Origin: an uncultured Lachnospiraceae bacterium
GTDB taxonomy: Bacteria; Bacillota; Clostridia; Lachnospirales; Lachnospiraceae
Reading direction: 5' to 3'
NCBI GenBank assembly: GCA_934394615.1
Contig: CAKRRJ010000031.1
Location: forward strand, 1-25,824
DNA length: 25,824 bases
The position numbers and the translations under genes are program-made. Positions 8,162 through 13,694 of this stretch are shown here, in pieces; positions within the stretch are counted from its first letter, which is position 1, and each line of letters begins with the position of its first letter. Under the pieces are notes generated by a model, which saw nothing but the letters and a program-made list of their open reading frames with translations, ran no database searches and was not told where the DNA came from.

Positions 8162-8189
8162 GATATCGTAAGATAATGGGGGACAATAC

Positions 8190-9281
8190 ATGGCAGATAC
8201 ACAGGAATACAAATGTCCCTGCTGTGGCGGCGGCATCCGCTTTGACAGCAAGGCACAGAAGCTGAAATGTCCGTACTGCGATACGGAATTTGAGATGGAA
8301 GCGCTGCAGCAGTATGACGCGGCTTTAAAAGAAGAGCTGAAGGACGATATGCAGTGGGAAAAGGCAGAGGGAAGCACATGGAAAGAGGGCGAGGAAGCAG
8401 GACTGCGCATTTACCGCTGTGAGTCCTGCGGCGGTGAAGTTGTGGCAGAGGAAAACACGGCGGCATCGAACTGTCCGTTCTGCGGCAACCCGATCATCAT
8501 GACAGGGCAGCTGTCCGGGGAACTGCGCCCGGATCTTGTGATTCCGTTCAAGCTCGATAAAAAGGCGGCGAAAGCCGGACTGATGAAGCATCTGGAAGGG
8601 AAAAAGCTGCTGCCGAAGATCTTTAAAGATGAAAACCATATTGATGAGATCAAGGGAATTTACGTTCCGTTCTGGCTGTTTGATACCGAGGCGAACGCGA
8701 ACATCCGCTACCGCGGTACCCGCACGCGCTTCTGGAGCGACAGCCGGTATAATTACACCGAAACGAGCTTCTTTCTTATCAACCGGGGCGGAAACATCGG
8801 GTTTCAGCAGGTTCCGGTGGACGGTGATTCCAAAATCCAGGATGACCTGATGGAGTCCATCGAACCATTCAATATGAAAGAGGCGGTGCCATTTCAGCCG
8901 GCATATCTGGCCGGATTTATGGCAGACCGCTATGATGTGGACTCTGAAGCCAGCGCGCCGCGCGCGAATGAGCGGGTAAAAAAGTCGGTGGAGCGCGCCT
9001 TTGAGGAAACTGTGACCGGCTACGCGACGGTTGTGCCGGAAAACAGCAGTGTGCAGCTTCATGGCGGAAGTACGAAATACGCGCTGCTTCCAGTGTGGAT
9101 TCTGAACACTACCTGGGAAGGAAAGCGCTACACGTTTGCCATGAACGGGCAGACCGGAAAATTTGTGGGAGACCTGCCTGCAGATAAGACGGCAGCGCGG
9201 AACATGACCATAAAGCTGGCAGTCATCTTTACTGCCGCAATTTACATACTGAGACTGATCCTGTGGTTTATCGGGATCTGA
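8190..9281 (+). CDS. Zinc-ribbon membrane protein (YdjG-like)
   Basis: A 363-residue protein with two N-terminal zinc ribbons: CPCC...CPYC at about residues 10-35 and CESC...CPFC at about 79-98. A central region of about 220 residues follows, including IKGIYVPFWLFD, a motif of TFIIB-type zinc-ribbon membrane proteins. A single hydrophobic segment closes the C-terminus (about residues 338-361). The domain order resembles B. subtilis YdjG, which works with YdjH and YdjI in the PspA-type envelope-stress system. Start ATG 8190 has the weak GGGGGA at 8178-8183. The next gene begins 14 nt after the stop, so they are cotranscribed. The molecular activity is unknown; a membrane-anchored scaffold is the simplest reading. 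Confidence 0.8.
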   Translation: MADTQEYKCPCCGGGIRFDSKAQKLKCPYCDTEFEMEALQQYDAALKEELKDDMQWEKAEGSTWKEGEEAGLRIYRCESCGGEVVAEENTAASNCPFCGNPIIMTGQLSGELRPDLVIPFKLDKKAAKAGLMKHLEGKKLLPKIFKDENHIDEIKGIYVPFWLFDTEANANIRYRGTRTRFWSDSRYNYTETSFFLINRGGNIGFQQVPVDGDSKIQDDLMESIEPFNMKEAVPFQPAYLAGFMADRYDVDSEASAPRANERVKKSVERAFEETVTGYATVVPENSSVQLHGGSTKYALLPVWILNTTWEGKRYTFAMNGQTGKFVGDLPADKTAARNMTIKLAVIFTAAIYILRLILWFIGI

Positions 9282-9295
9282 CAGGAGGGAGAAGC

Positions 9296-10144
9296 ATGAA
9301 AAAGATAAAACGATGTGTGGCAGTGCTGCTGGTCCTGTTTCTCCTTTCTGCCATGGGATGTGTTCCGGCGTTTGCAAAGGCAGGGACAGCGGATGGATTT
9401 GCGGAGGAATATTACCGTTTTCAGAACATAGACGGACTGCTGGATGAGCAGGACGCGCAGACACTGAATGAGAAACTCGATGAAATCAGTCACCGGCAGA
9501 ACCTGGATGTGACCGCGGCACTGGTTCAGAGCCTGGATGGGTACAGCACAGAGGACTATGCGGACCAGCTTTATGAGAATTGTCGTTTTGGCTACGGCGA
9601 AGACCAGGATGGAGTTCTTTTGTTAGTCAGTCTGGAAGAACGGGACTGGTATATTTACACGTTCGGCTACGGCATTTCCGTATTCACGGATGCGGGCATT
9701 GACTATATTGGTGAGCAGATCCGGCCGCAGCTCGCGGATGGAAATTATCTGGAAGCGTTTGAGGAATATGCGGACCAGTGCGATGATTTTATCACGCAGG
9801 CAGAAAATGGTGAGCCTTATGATATAGGCCATATGCCGCGCGAACCGCTCTCCCTGCTGTGGATTCCGATTTCGCTGGCGGTGGGGATTGGCGGAGCTCT
9901 GGCAGTTGTCGGATATTACAAGAGCCAGTTAAAAACCGTTCATATGCAGCGGGAAGCGCGGGATTATATCCGTCCGGGAAGTGTGCAGGTGACGAACCGG
10001 AGCGATTATTTCCTGTACCGCCATGTGACGCGGAGCGCAAAGCCGCAGCAAAAGTCATCTTCTGGCGGAAGAAGCGGAGGAGGAAGCAGTATCCACACCT
10101 CATCGTCCGGTCGCAGCCATGGCGGAGGCGGTGGAAAATTTTAG
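9296..10144 (+). CDS. TPM-domain membrane protein (YdjH-like)
   Basis: A 282-residue exported protein. The signal peptide covers residues 1-27, with likely cleavage after VPAFA. A TPM (YgcG-type) domain spans about 35-165: it has the YSTEDYADQLYE region and DGVLLLVSLEERDWYIYTFG, typical of TPM. One membrane span lies at about 186-207. A short cytoplasmic tail ends in a Gly/Ser-rich segment, SHGGGGGKF, as in many TPM proteins. AGGAGGGA at 9283-9290 supports ATG 9296; the earlier in-frame ATG 9263 overlaps the previous gene. With the SPFH and zinc-ribbon proteins it completes a ydjI-ydjG-ydjH-like set. TPM domains have been linked to membrane-protein turnover and stress, but a catalytic role is not certain. 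Confidence 0.85.
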   Translation: MKKIKRCVAVLLVLFLLSAMGCVPAFAKAGTADGFAEEYYRFQNIDGLLDEQDAQTLNEKLDEISHRQNLDVTAALVQSLDGYSTEDYADQLYENCRFGYGEDQDGVLLLVSLEERDWYIYTFGYGISVFTDAGIDYIGEQIRPQLADGNYLEAFEEYADQCDDFITQAENGEPYDIGHMPREPLSLLWIPISLAVGIGGALAVVGYYKSQLKTVHMQREARDYIRPGSVQVTNRSDYFLYRHVTRSAKPQQKSSSGGRSGGGSSIHTSSSGRSHGGGGGKF

Positions 10145-10163
10145 CTTTGTAAACGGTTGTATA

Positions 10164-10194
10164 CAAAATAAAAGTAAGCGGCCAAAATAAAAGT
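10164..10194. repeat. 12-bp direct repeat CAAAATAAAAGT
   Basis: Two exact copies lie at 10164-10175 and 10183-10194, 19 bp apart start to start, just after the TPM gene and upstream of the promoter at 10225. The spacing is near two helical turns, so a regulator site is possible. The sequence is low complexity and the meaning is uncertain. Confidence 0.35.
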
Positions 10195-10224
10195 TATGTC
10201 CTTAAAAAAGAACAGGAAAGCTAC

Positions 10225-10252
10225 TTGTCAAATGCTGTCATATCCTTATAAT
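10225..10252 (+). promoter_or_regulatory. Promoter for the 143-residue hypothetical gene
   Basis: TTGTCA (10225-10230), 16 nt spacer, TATAAT (10247-10252). The leader of about 55 nt includes GCGC...GCGC, which could form a short hairpin. ATG 10314 follows. Confidence 0.65.
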
Positions 10253-10313
10253 AAAAGGAAGCGCGCATGATAAGCGCAGGATAGAATCTTGAGGTAAAAC
10301 AGGGGTAGGACAG

Positions 10314-10745
10314 ATGTACAAAGGTATAAAGAAATTAGCAGAACTGATCTTAGAATCCGAAGAAAAATTCTTGAACGGACAGGACGATGAGCAGGCTATC
10401 TATCTGGGCAGCCTTTTAAAGACAGGCGCTCGGGATGAAATCTGGGTAACCGAGGACGGAGAGTACCATACCGTTATGATCGGAAGCAAAGAGGAGCAGG
10501 ACAGCAGAATGCAGGTCTGCCATGAGTCTGAGCATCCGGTTTGCCTTCCAAAATTATTATGGATCGCAAATGCGCTCCAGAAACTCTTAGAGCAGGACAA
10601 TGGCAATCTGCCGGTCGGGGAAGACGAGAATCCGGAGCTGATCCGCTACGCGGCAGCAATCATCCGCAAATACGCAGATGGTCTTTCTCACGACGAGCGC
10701 AGCGCAAAAGAAATCTGCGCAACTGCTGAGCAGTACATCGCGTAA
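10314..10745 (+). CDS. Hypothetical protein, 143 residues
   Basis: I do not recognise this family. The protein is acidic, soluble-looking and mostly helical, with no signal peptide, membrane segment or metal motif. It starts MYKGIKKLAELILESEE, has a short beta-like middle (EIWVTEDGEYHTVMIG), and ends in amphipathic helices. AGGGG and TAGGA at 10301-10310 precede ATG 10314. It has a consensus promoter (10225) and a strong terminator (10765), so it is a single-gene transcription unit, which supports a real gene. Neighbours (the envelope module before, map after) give no clear functional link. Cytosolic localisation is likely. Confidence 0.7.
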   Translation: MYKGIKKLAELILESEEKFLNGQDDEQAIYLGSLLKTGARDEIWVTEDGEYHTVMIGSKEEQDSRMQVCHESEHPVCLPKLLWIANALQKLLEQDNGNLPVGEDENPELIRYAAAIIRKYADGLSHDERSAKEICATAEQYIA

Positions 10746-10764
10746 CGCATAAGGCCGAAAAATA

Positions 10765-10803
10765 AAAAGGGCGTTTCTCCAAAACGGAGAAGCGTCCTTT
10801 TTC
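10765..10803. terminator. Bidirectional Rho-independent terminator
   Basis: AAAGGGCGTTTCTCC pairs with GGAGAAGCGTCCTTT (with two G-T wobbles) around a short A-rich loop. Plus-strand readthrough ends in a T-run after the stem. On the minus strand the A-run 5' of the stem becomes a T-tract for map. It lies between convergent genes, so it should serve both. Confidence 0.85.
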
Positions 10804-10872
10804 TATGCGGAATACGGTATGCGAAGCATCGGCAAAATCCGTTGCTGTTTGCGCAACGCGTGAACAGTAACA

Positions 10873-11745
10873 TTAATATGCGATGATCTCGTAGCCGTCT
10901 TCGGTCACCAGAACCTGAATCTCCCACTGGGCGGATGGTTTGCCGTCCTCGGTGTATACGGTCCAGTCATCGTCCGCGTCAACGAAAACGTCAGGTTTTC
11001 CCATGTTGACCATCGGCTCAATGGTAAACATCATGCCCGGAACCATGAGCATTTCGGTGCCGCGCTCAGAAACATAGCTGACCCACGGCTCCTCGTGGAA
11101 CTGAAGGCCGACGCCATGGCCGCCGATCTCGCGCACAACACTGTAGCCGTTTTCACGAACGAAATCGTGGATGGCAGCGCCCATATCACCCAGGAAGTTC
11201 CACGGTTTTACTTCTTTTAAGCCGACTTCAATGCTCTGTTTTGTAATCTCTACCAGGCGTTTTTTCTCCGGGGAGACATTGCCGATGCAGAACATGCGGG
11301 AAGAATCGGAGTAGTAGCCGTCTAAGATGGTGGAGCAGTCTACATTGATGATGTCACCGTCCTGCAGCACGCGGTCCGGATCTGGGATGCCGTGGCAGAC
11401 AACCTCATTGATGGAAGTGCATACACTCTTCGGAAATCCCTCAAAGTTGAGCGGAGCCGGAATCGCGCCGTGTTTTGTGGTTTCATCGTAAACCCACTGG
11501 TCAATCTCCTCGGTGGTCACGCCTGCCTTGATATGCTCTGCAACGTAGTCAAGAACCGCAATATTGACTCTTGCGCTGGCTTTGATCTTCTCGATCTGCT
11601 CCGGAGTCTTAATCATGTTGTGCTCCGGGACGATGCAGCCTTTGTTCTCGTACATTTTCAGCTTTTCATCGAAATCGTAATGGCATTTTTTGTATTTCAG
11701 TCCACTGCCGCACCAGCAGGGACTGTTTCTGTCGATCATGTGCAT
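10873..11745 (-). CDS. map: Type I methionine aminopeptidase with SEC-C zinc motif
   Basis: A 290-residue cytosolic enzyme that removes the initiator methionine from new proteins. An N-terminal SEC-C motif (CWCGSG...KKCH, residues 10-22) binds zinc and marks the long clostridial form. The pita-bread fold carries the metal ligands D136, D147, H210 (GGHGVG), E243 (TIEPM) and E275 (QWEIQ). The residue after E275 is Ile, where many homologues have His. Start 11745 (MHMIDRN) has AGAGGA 6 nt upstream on the minus strand. An in-frame ATG 10 codons earlier lacks this spacing. A TTGACA-type promoter lies at 11788-11815, and the hairpin at 10765-10803 ends the transcript. Confidence 0.96.
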   Translation of the reverse strand: MHMIDRNSPCWCGSGLKYKKCHYDFDEKLKMYENKGCIVPEHNMIKTPEQIEKIKASARVNIAVLDYVAEHIKAGVTTEEIDQWVYDETTKHGAIPAPLNFEGFPKSVCTSINEVVCHGIPDPDRVLQDGDIINVDCSTILDGYYSDSSRMFCIGNVSPEKKRLVEITKQSIEVGLKEVKPWNFLGDMGAAIHDFVRENGYSVVREIGGHGVGLQFHEEPWVSYVSERGTEMLMVPGMMFTIEPMVNMGKPDVFVDADDDWTVYTEDGKPSAQWEIQVLVTEDGYEIIAY

Positions 11746-11787
11746 GGGGAATCCTCTTTTCTTTTTCTTATTCAATTTCTGTTATCA

Positions 11788-11815
11788 AGCGTAGCATGGA
11801 AAAAAAGTTTGTCAA
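11788..11815 (-). promoter_or_regulatory. Likely promoter of map
   Basis: On the minus strand TTGACA (11810-11815) is followed after 16 nt by TACGCT (11788-11793). The -35 is perfect and the -10 poor, so confidence is moderate. The leader is about 35 nt. Confidence 0.45.
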
Positions 11816-11885
11816 GAGTAAATGCTGCTTTTGAGAAAGATCAATATAAATGAGTAGTCAATAAGGACCGAAGTTCCGGGGGAAG

Positions 11886-11967
11886 AAATAACACAACCGG
11901 AACAATACTGGCGGGGCCTGAGATGTCTGGCTTTTTATCAATATCGTTCTGGTTGCATGTTATTTTT
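11886..11967. repeat. Imperfect inverted repeat between map and purC
   Basis: The left arm at 11886-11906 (AAATAACACAACCGGAACAAT) pairs with 11943-11967 with a 2-nt bulge and two mismatches, around 36 nt. A T-rich run follows the right arm. It could be a decayed repeat or a weak plus-strand terminator. The 309-bp gap between map and purC otherwise contains only the map promoter and the hairpin at 11990. Confidence 0.4.
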
Positions 11968-11989
11968 CTTTAGTGGAGCCAATAAAGTA

Positions 11990-12027
11990 GAAGCCGGTCG
12001 GTGCGGGATACCGCACCGACCGGCTTC
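11990..12027. terminator. Strong hairpin downstream of purC
   Basis: A perfect 17-bp stem (11990-12006 with 12011-12027) and a GATA loop, 28 nt beyond the purC stop. On the minus strand only CTACTTTATT follows, so the T-tract is weak; on the plus strand CCTTTT follows. It probably ends or protects the purC transcript. Its right half is repeated at 70-102. Confidence 0.6.
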
Positions 12028-12054
12028 GGACCTTTTATGATTATGAATCAAATT

Positions 12055-12918
12055 TTATTTCAGTTTCTCTCCGGTCAGCATCTCATAGCTCTGGAGATAT
12101 TTATCGATGGTCTTCTGAACAACTTCCTCCGGAAGGGTCCAGTCGTTGCCCGGGTGGGAGGTGAGCCAGTCACGGGCGAACTGTTTATCGAAGGAAGGCT
12201 GGCTGTGGCCAACTTCGTAGCCTTCTACCGGCCAGAAGCGGGAGCTGTCCGGGGTCAGCATCTCGTCGCCAATGACGATGTTGCCGTTTTCATCCAGGCC
12301 AAACTCAAATTTGGTATCTGCGATGATGATGCCATGGGCGTAAGCGTAGTCTGCGCATTTTTTATAGAGTGCGATGGTGCAGTCACGAAGCTTTGCTGCG
12401 TATTCTGCGCCCTTGCCCGGGAAATATTTCTCTAAGTGGTCAATGCTCTGCTCGTAGGTGATGTTCTCATCGTGGTCACCAATCTCAGCCTTGGTGGAAG
12501 GAGTGTAGATCGGCTCCGGCAGTTTCTGGGATTCCTGTAAGCCCTCCGGCAGTTTGACACCGTTTGCGGTTCCGTTTTCCTTATAGCTTGCCCAGCCGCT
12601 TCCGGTGATGTAGCCGCGCACGATGCACTCCAGCGGGAGCATGGTGAGCTTCCGGCACATCATGGTCTTGCCTTCAAATTCCGGTTTCTGGAAAAATTCC
12701 GGCATCTCGTTTACATCGGTGGTGATCATATGGTTTGGCAGGATATCTTTGGTTAAGTCAAACCAGAACTTGGACATCTGGGTCAGAACTTTGCCCTTGT
12801 TGGTAACAGTGTTGTGGAGGATCACATCAAAGCAGCTGATGCGGTCGGTGGCTACCATGATCAGGCTGTCGCCATTGTCGTAGATTTCGCGTACCTTTCC
12901 TTCTTTTACAGGTTTCAT
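12055..12918 (-). CDS. purC: SAICAR synthetase (purine synthesis)
   Basis: Phosphoribosylaminoimidazole-succinocarboxamide synthase, 287 residues. It joins CAIR and aspartate using ATP in de novo purine synthesis, in the cytosol. The signature LPLECIVRGYITGSGW is present, as are the N-terminal EGKVREIYD nucleotide-binding start and the later IIADTKFEFG and DEMLTPDSSRFWP motifs. The length fits the longer, yeast-like/Firmicute form. I chose the ATG at 12918 because GAGG sits 7 nt before it; the ATG two codons earlier (12924) is only 1 nt from that site. It is a single-gene unit with its own promoter at 13036-13064. No other pur gene is present in the window. Confidence 0.96.
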   Translation of the reverse strand: MKPVKEGKVREIYDNGDSLIMVATDRISCFDVILHNTVTNKGKVLTQMSKFWFDLTKDILPNHMITTDVNEMPEFFQKPEFEGKTMMCRKLTMLPLECIVRGYITGSGWASYKENGTANGVKLPEGLQESQKLPEPIYTPSTKAEIGDHDENITYEQSIDHLEKYFPGKGAEYAAKLRDCTIALYKKCADYAYAHGIIIADTKFEFGLDENGNIVIGDEMLTPDSSRFWPVEGYEVGHSQPSFDKQFARDWLTSHPGNDWTLPEEVVQKTIDKYLQSYEMLTGEKLK

Positions 12919-13035
12919 CTTCATACCTCGCTGTGCATAATTTTTTATTGTATGGTTACGGTTGTGGGGGAGGCTGTCGAAAAACAGATACCGGAACATT
13001 CGCGGGTACTGTTTCCGGGCAGCGCTTCTGCTAAT

Positions 13036-13064
13036 AGAATATACGCAAAACAAATAAATAGCAA
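13036..13064 (-). promoter_or_regulatory. Promoter of purC
   Basis: On the minus strand TTGCTA (13059-13064), 17 nt, TATTCT (13036-13041). The leader of about 110 nt contains CCGGAA/TTCCGG arms that could form a hairpin. It does not show the conserved core of a purine riboswitch. Confidence 0.6.
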
Positions 13065-13114
13065 GCCTTTTATTAAAAAAACTTATAAAATTTTTCTCCA
13101 TGGAACAGGACTGC

Positions 13115-13143
13115 TTTACAATTCAGCCGTCCTGCCCTATAAT
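13115..13143 (+). promoter_or_regulatory. Promoter of the gtrA-yfhO unit
   Basis: TTTACA (13115-13120), 17 nt, TATAAT (13138-13143), near consensus. It is divergent from the purC promoter; their -35 boxes are 50 bp apart. A leader of about 90 nt precedes the GtrA start. Confidence 0.75.
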
Positions 13144-13239
13144 GGGGCATATGTAACTGCCAAGGAGGAAGAGCCTGCGCTGCAGGACATATTTTGCTGC
13201 CGGAAGCAGTCAGGAATGGACAGACACTGGAGAAAAATG

Positions 13240-13680
13240 ATGTTAGATAAAATATGGAAGAAACTCGTCAACCGGGAGACCATTTCCTATCTGGTCTTTG
13301 GCGTGCTGACAACACTTGTGGACTGGATCAGCTACTGGTATATGCGGCGTGTCGGAATCGATTACCGGATCGCAACGGCTGCTTCCTGGGCGGCGGCGGT
13401 ATTGTTTGCTTTTGTGACGAATAAGCTGTTTGTATTTTGCAGCTTTGACCTGCATCCGAAAAAGGTATGGTCGGAGTTTGTGCCGTTTGTTGCATGCCGG
13501 GCAGCAACCGGAGCGTTCACCATGGTGGCCATGATCGCTATGGTGGACGGACTTGGAATCCGGCAGGATTTTCTTTGTAAGATCGTGATATCGGCGGTTT
13601 CCCTTGTTTTGAACTATGTGTTCAGCAAGTGGTTCATCTTCCAGAAACAGGACAAACAGCCAGGATCACAAGAGAGCTAG
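13240..13680 (+). CDS. GtrA/GtcA-family membrane protein (lipid-linked sugar flippase)
   Basis: A 146-residue integral membrane protein with four predicted hydrophobic segments (about residues 14-33, 39-60, 76-98 and 105-130), the usual GtrA layout. It has the typical N-terminal FGVLTTLVDW and C-terminal NYVFSKWFIF. GtrA/GtcA proteins are thought to move undecaprenyl-phosphate-linked sugars across the membrane for surface glycosylation. GGAG at 13229-13232 is 7 nt before ATG 13240; ATG 13237 would also be possible. The YfhO gene begins 14 nt after the stop. In B. subtilis, GtcA and YfhO act in the same lipoteichoic acid glycosylation route, so the pairing supports both calls. Confidence 0.85.
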   Translation: MLDKIWKKLVNRETISYLVFGVLTTLVDWISYWYMRRVGIDYRIATAASWAAAVLFAFVTNKLFVFCSFDLHPKKVWSEFVPFVACRAATGAFTMVAMIAMVDGLGIRQDFLCKIVISAVSLVLNYVFSKWFIFQKQDKQPGSQES

Positions 13681-13694
13681 AGGATTTGCTTAGT

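Noticed and set aside
8325..9464. A 379-codon open frame antisense to the zinc-ribbon and TPM genes
   Set aside because: It spans two real genes and their junction, lacks domain features and reads as an antisense shadow.
12001..12435. A forward open frame over the end of purC
   Set aside because: purC is unambiguous on the minus strand; the forward frame starts inside the hairpin and has no ribosome binding site.
12919..13035. Possible purine riboswitch in the purC leader
   Set aside because: The leader has a small CCGGAA/TTCCGG hairpin but not the conserved three-way-junction core of the purine aptamer.
13162..13200. A strong AAGGAGG (13162-13168) that could begin a leader peptide before gtrA
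   Set aside because: No ATG, GTG or TTG lies at a workable distance downstream, so no peptide can be supported.
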